From the NCBI RefSeq assembly GCF_002878395.1, contig NC_061121.1, positions 132,349,584 to 132,413,583 on the forward strand: a stretch of DNA of 64,000 bases, in the 5' to 3' direction. Positions 47,684 to 57,370 of this stretch are shown piece by piece. Both the position numbers and the translations under genes were made by a program. Source of the stretch: Capsicum annuum. Lineage: Eukaryota > Streptophyta > Magnoliopsida > Solanales > Solanaceae. Each line of letters opens with the position of its first letter. Position 1 is the stretch's first letter. The notes beneath the pieces were generated by a model. That model was not told the origin of the DNA. It made no database searches and worked only from the letters and a program-made list of their open reading frames with translations.

Positions 47684-47802
47684 CTTACGACTTGGGTCGT
47701 ATGACCCATCAAGACACCCTACGACTCGTAGGGAGATTCATAGTATGGGTAGTAAACTTACAGGTAAAGGAATTTTCAAGGACCAAAATCTAGGGTGTTT
47801 TA
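47684..47802 (-). mobile_element. 5' LTR of the chromodomain gypsy element, right end
   Basis: Matches 26945-27061 (AATTTTCAAGGACCAAAATCTAGG in both, 47770 against 27030). Its end reads TTTTA where the other LTR has TTTCA, so the minus-strand TG start has decayed to TA. Confidence 0.8.
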
Positions 47803-49629
47803 GAATAGTACCACTAAGAGAGCATGAATGCAGCTAAAAATATGCATGTCATCACCAGTATACAAATATTACGACCATAGATGTCTACTCATCTATAATA
47901 ATACCATATCCTTTTCAATGATAAAGTACTAACCTGGTATCTAACTGACATCGTAATCATAACTGTAGTCCCAATAATACATAATCAACATCATAAATCC
48001 TCATAACTTTGGAAACTATAGTAAGAAAGGGCATAAAATCACTAAAAGGATCTAACATGAGAAATACTACCCAAATCACCAAGTCAAGTGGTAAGTCTTA
48101 TGCTAAAGGATTGTTAATATTAATTTATGGTTAATCATGTCTAAAATCAAGGGTAATAGGATTATAAGGTCATAATAGTATCCTGTCCTAAGGTTTAGGC
48201 CGTATTTCTATGTCAAATTCCCTAATTAGGCCATAGTATACTATATATTAACCCAGCCTATATTACCTACCTAACATGAAATCTATACTACACACAATCT
48301 TATACAAAAAAGTAGTCAGAGCCTACCTCGATGTCGAACTCTATTCATAAATCATCCACGAACCGCTTGGCTTTGCTATGTGATTCCAAAATGATGTTAT
48401 ACTATCAAGATAATAATCTATAAATTAGTAATGAGTAAAATGATATTCATATTATAATATAAAACTTCGAGCCCAAAACTGAGTCAAATATGAGCCCATC
48501 GAGCTTGCTAATGGAATTCCAAATTTGAATCCATCACGATGTCCCTCGAAAGATAAGGAATGTATGTTCAAAATTTAAGCACAAATGTACTACAAATCAA
48601 GGCCCAAATCAGCCTCAATAAAAAAGAGATAAATAGGGAAAAATAAGAATTAAATAGAGGAATTTGGCTGATAATTTATGAAGAAATTAGTAAAATATGG
48701 TCATTCCATCATCCTCTACACATCCTTTGCTCCAATAAATGATTTCATCAAGTTTTTTGTTCTCCTAGGGCTAAAATGGTGTAAAAATAGTTTAAAACGA
48801 TGAAAATTATGGAAGGGAAAAATATATACTACCAAGCATCTTGTTGTCGTGATTGCAAAGGCCAAGGGCCATGTTCATGATTCCTTGTAAAGTTACCTTT
48901 CATGAATATGGCCAAATAGTTTGCAAGTCCAAAGGAAAAAGGGCTAGAAGACCATGAATGCGACGCAAGATGGTTGCAAATGCAAAGAAAAGAGACAAGT
49001 TAGATCGGGAAACCTTCATCATGAATGCAAAGAAAAAAGCTCGCAAATGCGATGGTCAATGTCTTGGCCCTTTGTGATCACGTCCTATCCTTCACAAATA
49101 CGAAAGGTAAATTCACCCTGCACCAGAAGCTAGAAAACTAACAAATATAAAAGTTATTACGAATCTGACTGGCTGCTTGGGATCTATTCAGAACCTCATA
49201 CGCAAAAATGAACTATGCTACCATATTAAATTCAACATTCTGAACTCAAAGGAACTATGATAACTTTCATTCAAGATCATTTTGATTAAATGTCGGTCCC
49301 ATACCTATAGTTCCATTATCCATTAAATCCACAAAATAGCCTAAACTGAGTCCAAAAGCCTTAGGACCTAGCCTAAAATAAATGTTTTGGAGTTGATGGC
49401 GCTTTTAGAATTCTCAATTGAGGCTCTTTTTACAAGGAGTTTTGGTCTAAGACCAATTCCTTAACAATAAAAGCTCCAAAATAGGAAAATAAATCTAGAA
49501 TCCAAATGAATTATTCGATAATCAAATCAATAGTTTCGGCAAGATATAAATAACTTGTAGCTATTATGGGAAGGCTCAAAACACTAGAAATGCATAGAAA
49601 TTGAGAAAGTGGCCTGGAAGATCATTGCA
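47803..49629 (-). mobile_element. LTR family T, copy 2, right part
   Basis: Matches 15008-16844 throughout, for example CCCAATAATACATAATCAAC at about 47972 and 15172. It ends ATCATTGCA at 49629. Copia integrase resumes immediately after. It is the 5' LTR of the deleted minus-strand T element. Confidence 0.7.
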
Positions 49630-51954
49630 TATCTGATGTGATAGTGGTGTTGAAGTGGCTTTTAATCAAGAGCGCAAAGACTTTTATGATTGTCAAGACA
49701 TTGTTTTTACAAGACAAAAGTTGTGTCTAGATACTTACATATACTATAGTCATCCACTATGGTAATGATTTATTTTAAATTGACATAAGTGCTCACATGG
49801 TAAGGTCCCTATAAATCAATATGGAGTAAATTAAAAGGTTTGCTAGTATTTCTGGTTCTTTCTGAAAAAAAGCCTTGCTTGCCATAACATTGGGAATATT
49901 GAACATGTAAAGGGTTGTGTGGTTGAAAAGGTTTATAAATGGTATATTTTCATTTTCACGAAGGAAACATGCCTAAGTCTATTATGCCACCAGAAACTCA
50001 CATCATCTATATGAGACAAGGAAGAACAATATCAAAATTCATTATCGCACAAAATGTTTCCAGCAAGAGCATTCTTATCAAGAAGTAACTTGTGTGAATC
50101 AGACCTGTTTACTTTAGGCTTGAGAGGAGACGTAATGACATAAACTGAACGAAAGAAAGGGACATAATGATAACATGTGCACTATGTGAATGACAAGCAG
50201 AAAAATAGAGTTGTGGGATGTGCTCTTGCTGTTGAGACATTTAGGAAATGGGAAGTAGATGCCATCTGTGACATTAAATATCGTGAGTCCTCTTTATGGA
50301 AGGGTCTGTAGCAAATAAGAAGCTCTGGAAAATACAACAACGTTGTTTGAGTAAGAAGTCAAACAATGAATGTATATTAGATTAAACTTGAAGGAAGGCA
50401 CAAACAACACTTAATACAAAAGTGGTGGATGTAATTTCACACTACCAATTAAGGTCACCTTCACTCTATAACCATTTGGAAGGTAGATAAACAAGGGGTA
50501 AGGTAAAATCATATTGTTGGTCAATAAGGATTTGTTAAACGTCATATGGTTGGATGCACCTGAGTTTAAAATCCAAGAGTCAGCTTTGTTTCCAAAATAT
50601 TTACAAGATAATTTGCCAAAATCAGTAGAAGATGTGCATATAATTGTACCTGCAAAATTTACTGTTCCATTGGCTACAGTCGCATCTGTGTTAGAGCATT
50701 CTCCTCCATCCTTAGAATGTCCATCGTCACCTTGAAAGTGCTGTAATATGCTCTTGAACTATCCAAATTGCTCTTGGTTAGACAGATATTATGATTTTCA
50801 TCTTGTCCGTAGATCCCATTCCCCTGATAATGACATAACATCAAAACCTCGTCCATGCACAGTTGCCATTACTCTCTTTTCTTTGTTGAGCCTAGATTTC
50901 TGTGGAGGAGTGGAATTCTTCTTGTAGATGTTTTGATTCCCTAGGAGGAAGTAGAAAAGTTTTGAGTAGGGTATCCATGTAGTTTGTAACACTTACCCTT
51001 GGAATGTCCTAGTCATTTACAATACTCGCAAAGCATTTCTACTTGCGACATTGTTGATCCTAGAGTAGTAGGTATTTCCTTGACCACTATTTGGATATGA
51101 GGAGTAGTTTGTTCTGAAATTGTTCTATCTCGAAGTACCTACATTTAGAGATATGGATTCCACCAAACAACTGGCCACTTGGACTTAATTTCTCTGTATT
51201 TCTCAACTTGCACCAGTAGAAAAAATGCTTGAGCCAACTAGGGAAATGGATTCAACATAAGGATATTCCCTCTAATCACAGTGTATACCTCGTTCAATCT
51301 CATAAGGAATTGAATAAAACAATGGTCCTATTAAGCTTTGTAGAGATTCTCCTTAGCACCACAAACACAATTGCAGTTGCACTATGACTTCAAATGCAGA
51401 GCGCTAAGCTTCTCCCACAGCTTTTCATTTTAGTATTGTACAATGTGATGTTGAGGCTACCTTGACAGAGATCGTTGATTTCTCTCTGAATTTGATAGAG
51501 TTTTGCACCATTCACCTGATCATAATGATCATCTATCTATTCTTACAGTTTAGCAGAGCTGTATACGAACTCGATACTATCCGCAATGTGCTTCAAAAGG
51601 GAATTCAGAATCCAAGAAGTGACAATGTCATTGCACCTCCCATTGTCAATTATCCAAAGATTCTACAGCTGGTTTCGCACGCTCACTATTAACAAAACCT
51701 AGTTTGTTCTTCACCGATAGCATGCAAAATGCTCATCTACTATAGGATTCATAGCCTATTCCATCAAATGGAAAAAGAATGAGTGTCACACTTTGATTAT
51801 CCAAAGGTTACATGTACAAAGGAGAACTGGTATCTCTAGCAAATTGTTCAGTCCTATGGTTTGTTTGTTGTGGATTTATGTGCAACTGACTTATTCATTT
51901 CCACTTCAGCAATGGTAAATTATTCTAATAGCTGGCTTTTGTTGTTTCAATATA
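49630..51954 (-). pseudogene. Ty1/copia gag, protease and integrase N-terminal half (outermost element, part 1)
   Basis: Read on the minus strand from right to left. Gag starts around 51880 (DNQSVTLILFPFDGIG, VKNKLGFVNSERAKP, FLMRLNEVYTVIRGNILML at about 51270). The zinc knuckle is LCEYCK...LGHSKGKCYKLHGYP (50965-51035). The protease is DSWILNSGASNHMTFNKSLL (50530-50590, active Asp replaced by Asn). The pre-integrase zinc domain is LWHNRLRHVSFVKMK (about 49935-49990) then PFTCSIFPM. The integrase core start is GPYHVSTYVNLK, ITIVDDYS (49730-49830, first catalytic Asp) and LLIKSHFNTTIT at about 49650. The frame then meets the LTR at 49629, and the missing half is at 12600-13318. Many stops and frameshifts. 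Confidence 0.88.
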
Positions 51955-52624
51955 CTAGTTTAGGTGTCTTTCTTTAATAAGTCCAAACATTACACGGATA
52001 TTTATTAAAATAATAAAGATGAATATAATAATTAAATTTAATATCTTTTGAGTATGTAAAGATGAAAAATTTATTTATTAAACCTAATTTTTACCAAAAA
52101 TATTTTTAAAAGTCGATCGATATTCATCTACCATCTGTAAATTGCAACCAAAACAAAATACAATGATAGAGACATCAAAATAATACAATTAAATCTAATC
52201 TTTACACACAAAAATTTTTCCAAAATCGTCCGACACTCATCTACCACCTATAAACAATAACAAAATAATACGATAATAGAGATATCAAAATAATATAACT
52301 AAACCCAACCTTTACATAAAAAAATTGCTCAAAACATACCAACATTTATCTATCACCTGTAAACTGCAACAAAATAATACGATAAAAGTGATGTCCAAAC
52401 AATACAATTAAACTTAAATTTTACACAAAAATTTCTCAAAGCCGATCGAGTTTCATCTACGAACTGTAAACTATCACAAAATAACAAACTAATAGAGATA
52501 TTATGATAATACAACTAAACCTAACATTTACCTAAAAAAAAATTTCAAAGCCACATTCATCTAGCATCTGTAAATTAAATTAAAACAATAAGATAATAAA
52601 GATATCAAAATAATACAATTAAAC

Positions 52625-52811
52625 CACAAGGGTTGATGTGTTGGTTCAGCACCTCACCCCTTAAGTAAGAGGTTGGGGGTTCGATCCCTACCTCTGGCGA
52701 AAGGAGCAAAAGTCTGTGGCTAGTTCTCTACCGCTTAGTGCGCTGACCGAAGGAACGGAAGATTAGTATCACGGCTGTCGACTGTGGGATACCTTGGGAA
52801 ATCGAAAAAAA
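52625..52811 (+). mobile_element. tRNA-derived SINE, ~187 bp with poly(A) tail
   Basis: It starts CACAAGGGTTGATGTGTTGG and ends GGGAAATCG followed by nine A. A polymerase III B box (GGTTCGATCCC, 52678-52688) and a weaker A box (TTGATGTGTTGG, 52633-52644) are about 34 bases apart, as in tRNA-type SINEs. An identical 16-base duplication, AATAATACAATTAAAC, lies at 52609-52624 and 52812-52827, as expected of LINE-driven insertion. The family name is not certain; several Solanaceae SINE families have this layout. Confidence 0.9.
52633..52688 (+). promoter_or_regulatory. Internal RNA polymerase III promoter (A and B boxes) of the SINE
   Basis: The B box GGTTCGATCCC is a full match to the GGTTCGANNCC consensus. 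The A box is degenerate. Whether the copy is still transcribed cannot be told. Confidence 0.75.
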
Positions 52812-53221
52812 AATAATACAATTAAACATAACCTTTACACAAGAAATTCTTCAAAGCCAACCAACATTCATCTATGACCTGTAAACTATAAAAAAAATAT
52901 AATAGTGATCACAAAGCTTTGATTTTGATCCAACTAATTCTTGTTTAAACGAAAATTTTGACCCTAAAGAATGATTTTCAATGAAAACAAAAAAGATATA
53001 TATATACACACATGTTGAATTATATTATGCTGACAAAAACAGTGAAGAAGTTGAGGGTTAGAAGAATCAAGTATCCACTAATCTAGACATGCAACCAAAT
53101 CAAGTTAGATGAGCATCAATCATATTCCAATAGGCAAACCAGTTTGTTCTCTAATTTAACGTATATCTCAATATTTATAGAAGTACTTTCTTAATAGAGT
53201 CCTATTTAAGGAGTATTTTTC

Positions 53222-53362
53222 TAATTGAAAGTAGAAAGTAAAATATTAATTAATTCTTCTACCATATATTTTAAGAGTTCTATATATTTTAGAAAGTGTA
53301 GTAGAAAGAAAAATATTAATTAATTCTCCTATCATATATTTTAGAAGTGCCATATATTTTAG
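53222..53362 (+). repeat. Tandem duplication of about 65 bp
   Basis: Two adjacent copies share GTAGAAAGWAAAATATTAATTAATTCT, CATATATTTTAGAAG and CATATATTTTAG. Part of the Helitron-like unit. Confidence 0.75.
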
Positions 53363-53504
53363 GAAGTCTAGTTAATATAATAAAAAATAATTAAATAATA
53401 AATTAAAAAAATAGTGAAAATACAATTTTGTCTAAAGAAGAGTTTTTAATGAAGGACAAAAAGATCAAATTACTTTTCAAAGGGTCTTCACACTTTTAAT
53501 ATAT

Positions 53505-53715
53505 TATAGATATAGATTATAGATTATAGATATAGATTATAAATATAAATTATAGATATAGATATAGATTTTTCTGAGGGTTTTCACACTTTTAATATAT
53601 TATAGATTATAGATATAGATATAGATTATAGATTGTAGATATAGATATATATTATAAATATAGGTTACAGATTATAGATTATAGACATAGATTATTGATT
53701 ATATATATATATATA
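53505..53715 (+). repeat. (TATAGA)n-type low-complexity repeat
   Basis: About 210 bases built from TATAGAT, TATAGATTATAGATA and ATATAGATATAGAT words, broken once by TTTTTCTGAGGGTTTTCACAC (53570-53590), which repeats the Helitron-like 5' segment. Confidence 0.9.
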
Positions 53716-54183
53716 ATAAGTTCGAAATTTTGATAATCGAAAGGTTGATATTTTTTTTTTTTAAAAAAAAACACTGATTATATTATACTACATATCCCTG
53801 TAGTTAATTAGAAAGAGAATAGCATGCACTTAATTACTGTTTCTCTCAAATTGTAAACGTATTGGGAAAATGATTTTAAAATATTAATTGGTCGGATAGT
53901 TCTTAATGCATGTATGTAGATCTTTTTATATTTTGGCATATGCCAGTTCATAATTGTCCAAACATTGGTTGGCCGAAAACAGCAACTTGATATTATTAGG
54001 CTGATGAAGCACAACGTCACATGGAGTGATTTCATGTCAAAATCCTGATTCTCAAAATTAATGCCAGAAGATCCTCTTATGGGCTATTTTGGATAGGGTA
54101 AAATTATAGACTGTCCGTGATCATGCTATCCTAGAAAACACACAAAGATGGGAATGCACTCTCGGTGTAGGAGCAGATAGTGT
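53716..54183. other. AT-rich sequence without a recognisable gene
   Basis: Includes a T-tract next to an A-tract (53750-53770). An antisense open frame at 53808-54035 (75 codons) has no motif. Probably the target DNA of the LTR at 54184. Confidence 0.55.
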
Positions 54184-56830
54184 TGTAATGACTGAATTTT
54201 TGGTGATTTGTGTGAAATATTTATTGCAATGTGATTTGATCATTTTACTCCTTCCGTGATTGCATTGTGGTATTTTCGAGGTGTGGAGATGATTGACACA
54301 GTTTTTAATGCTTTTCAGTGTGATTTATGCGAGATTGTGGTTTTTAATTATTGGTCTTACAAACTTATTAGTTGACTTCAGTAAACATCTTTTGATCTGT
54401 ACATCGGATGGCTAAATGGACTGCGTCAGCAGCTCCGGAATGTTGATTTAGATTGGAGCATGGTTGGTGTGGTATTATGGCTTTTATATCTCATTTCGAT
54501 TCTTGGTTCGAAAAGTTGAGAAATTGAATTTCGGGGTTCAATTTTGGGTTAATATTTTTCAAAAATTTAATATCGTCATTGAGTCCAAAACGTCGAACTT
54601 AGGGGGGAGCATAGTTTGTTTGCGTAATTAAGATTCCGGATGAATCCCGAGGAATTCGCCGAGACTTGGAATTCTCCAAGTCTCCAGCTGGTGCACTCGC
54701 TTAAGCGATGTTTTGGTCACTTAAGAGACTTGTCTTTACAACCAAAGTTTTGCCTAAACAATACCAAGCTCGCTTAAGTGATTGGCGCTTAAGGGATGGC
54801 CAGGTCGCCTAAGAGATACTGGCATGCCAGACGCCTATCACTTACGCTCCAATCAAGTCACTTACTCAAAGAGGCAGGCTTTGCTTAAGCAACGCCTGGT
54901 CTCTTAAGTGATGACTACTTAAGCGACTCGGTAGTCGCTTAGGCGATGCTTGGATGGATTACATCCCTATTTTCAAGATTCTTTCACCATTTTCGAGACT
55001 TGGAGCTTGGTTCAACACTTTCTTCTATGCTTAAACTTGAGTAATCTCCAAATACCTATTACAATTGTTTTCCTTTGATTTTTATCATTTAAATCTTGTT
55101 TAAACTTGAATTTAAAGGTGAAATTTGCGGAATTTTTTTCCAGAAGGCCTAAATTAGCAGTTCTTCAGTTCAAATCCCAATTTTTATTTGTTTTCACTTG
55201 AATTTTCTCCAATGAGTGCCTTTAATCCTGAGAAATATACTTTTGGACAAAAATTTTGGTTTTACCCTTTGTTCTTGATAACCCATTTTAGGGGTCCGCT
55301 TTGACCCCGATGCGAAAGTGGGCAATATAGGTATTGATGGCATTCTTTTGATGCATAGATTTTTTATTTGTATGTTTTAGCTGATTTTGGGTACGTGCGT
55401 GAGTTGAAAGCTTGGTGATAAAGGCTTATTATGTTCTGATTTTGAATTCAAGATAGGTTATGGCTTAACTTTCTTAGAATGGATTGAGTTATGAATAATA
55501 ATGTAAAAGCATGTTGCGGGTATGAGGTTGTATCATGAAAAATGTATGTAGGTGATTTATGTGTCCATGGGCCTATCTGGATAATATTTGGTGGTTTTGA
55601 GACATTATTTGCTATGTATGACCGTGTGGAGTCTTGTATGATGTTGTTGACTTGGTATTGATATATGTATGTTTGGTTGCACTCTTTTGGTGGGAAAAAG
55701 CCTAGATTTTGAGATTTATGTGGTATCAATGACCTTTTTCTTGCATATTTTACTTGATGGATTCTTGATTATATTGGATTATTGATGATGGATGGTTGAC
55801 TTGAGTAGACTTTTTGGCTCACAATGTTGGTACATTGGTTGGATATTGGAGATTCTCATTTTGGTTGGTTATGAGAATTATATCATTATTTCATATTAGT
55901 CCATGAAGCACTAGTACCACCATGAAAATATTGGAATATTGACTTTTTCTGCTAGAAAACGTGAAATCTTTAAAAATCCTCTACCAATGTATGTGCCATA
56001 GTTCCTACCTTGGGAGAAAAACTCCGTAGGTGTATACGGAGGTTGTGCGATGACCTCGTGCATCATCATCATCATTATTATCATCTTCATTGCATTCCAT
56101 ATATATTGTGCTTATTCTGTGTTGTGTTTCTGTTCTTGATATGATATCTATCTATGTGTATTCCCTTCCCCTACTTGTTCCTGGTATATGTGTATATCTA
56201 TATTTTCTTCTTATATTAGTATTTATTATATATGTATATAGTGGAACTGTCAGATAGTATGGGCTACTATTTGAGAGATTTTCTGATTGCAGGTGATGTG
56301 ACCATAGTTTGTGTTTATATGCTTTATTTTATACTTTACTCAGTTGGCCTATGATACCTACTGAGTACAAGTGGACCGTACTCATCCCTACTGTGCCTTT
56401 TGATGTATATCTAGGTACGAGTGTACCGCACGGATAGCTGACTCAGGTGGCATTTGGATTATATTACAGGTAGCGGATGTCCTATGCTTTAGGAGTTGGC
56501 CTACTACCTTTTCCTATCTATTTTCATATCTTATTTAGTATTTAGGGACAAATTTTGATCCTTTTGTGACTATTATTGTATCTTTGACATTCAGAATGTA
56601 TTTAGTAGTTCGTACACTATAATACCAAATTGTGGGATTTAATTTGGCCTCTTCGATTATATTTGTACTATTATCATATTTGTGTGGTTTGGCTTCGCTT
56701 TAGAAGACTTGCCTTGGGTTTTTAGCACAGATTTCTCTTTGAATATCAGTTTGGGTAAGCCTAGATAGGCTGACTTATCAAGTTTGCCGCAAAAAGTGCT
56801 ATCATGACTCTTGGATTTTGAGTCGTGGCA
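54184..56830 (+). mobile_element. LTR of a gypsy-type element, family A, plus strand
   Basis: It begins TGTAATGACTGAATTTTTGG and ends TTGAGTCGTGGCA, so TG...CA is kept, 2647 bases. Alignable with the complement of 168-3148 at both ends (start: TGTAATGAC against TATAACGACC; end: GCCGCAAAAAGTGCTATCAT against GCCGCAACAAGTGTTATTAT). It contains a cluster of CTTAAG palindromes (54690-54960). The following bases resemble a decayed tRNA-Met primer site, so it looks like a 5' LTR. Confidence 0.75.
54688..54955. repeat. Cluster of CGCTTAAGCG-type palindromes
   Basis: CTTAAG occurs seven times in about 270 bases, usually in the setting CGCTTAAGYGA, plus diverged forms (GCCTAAGAGA, GCTTAGGCGA). It lies within the family A LTR at 54184-56830. 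Confidence 0.85.
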
Positions 56831-56935
56831 TAGTAACTGTGCATTAAAGGATGGGAAGGAGACCAATGTGACAGGGCTTTTAGGTGCACAGGTGATCCTC
56901 TGTTGGCCAGTGTCAGGCGTAAGATGCTTGGTTGG
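56831..56935 (+). mobile_element. Primer site remnant and short internal piece of the family A element
   Basis: TAGTAACTGTGCA (56831-56843) agrees with TGGTATCAGAGCA at 9 of 13 bases, directly after the LTR. About 90 bases of leader-like sequence follow before an LTR of opposite orientation begins at 56936. Confidence 0.45.
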
Positions 56936-57370
56936 TGTCACAACCCTGAAATTGAGGTCACAACAACACCTACTCCATCTTAATTCTAGGTGGTTAATAC
57001 CAACACCAAAAGAGATAAAGATGCAGAAAAGAAATAAATGAATCCCAAATATGAGACTCTAAGATAAATTCAGGCATATATATAGAAACCAACTTTAAAA
57101 CTGTACAAGTAAAATCTAAAGATCAAACTGATATAGAATCTGAAAATGCATAAATTTGTATCTAAAAAGTAGAATAAAGACAACATAATGGAAATAAGGG
57201 AGGATAGAACCTGCTCTAGACAAGGAGCTCATCAGTATTGCAAGAATAACCTCAACACAACATGATCTCACGCTCCATGGGTTGCACTCGAACTGAGATA
57301 TGGACCGAAAGGATACAAAAAGTAGAAGTGAATATGGTCTGCTTGTACTCAGTATGCTTAATAGGCTAAC

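Larger units (their letters stand above)
52080..52920 (+). repeat. ~108-bp tandem array, six copies, interrupted by a SINE
   Basis: The unit holds AACCTAACCTTTACACAAAA, then TCATCTACCACCTGTAAACT, then CAAAATAATACGATAATAGA. Copies of the CACCTGTAAACT word occur at about 52133, 52245, 52353, 52462, 52563 and 52876; the last is in register once the 203 bases of SINE plus duplication are removed. Copies have diverged widely, so the array is old. Confidence 0.9.
51955..53510 (-). mobile_element. Helitron-like unit carrying a tandem array and a SINE
   Basis: The complement of 51955-52080 matches the 3' terminus at 8090-8249 (ending ACACCTAAACTAG). The complement of 53425-53510 matches the 5' segment at 8250-8340 (ATATTAAAAGTGTGAAG). 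The two ends therefore bracket a ~1.55 kb unit on the minus strand. The 5' segment is partly repeated at about 53583-53606. No Rep/helicase is present. The terminal hairpin is lost. Classification as Helitron is an inference from the paired ends. Confidence 0.4.

Noticed and set aside
13314..49634. Target duplication for the T-type element in the copia integrase
   Set aside because: With the boundaries I could set (13319 and 49629) the flanks do not match. The LTR ends are decayed, so a duplication cannot be shown.
50514..50735. 73-residue open frame on the plus strand
   Set aside because: It is antisense to the copia protease segment (DSWILNSGASNHM), which is the real coding strand.
52625..52700. 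Possible tRNA gene
   Set aside because: A and B boxes are present but no cloverleaf can be closed. The segment is followed by a non-tRNA body, poly(A) and a target duplication, so it is a SINE.
53505..53715. AT-rich TATAGA repeat as a replication origin or matrix attachment region
   Set aside because: Low-complexity AT-rich DNA alone is not evidence, and no defined element could be identified.
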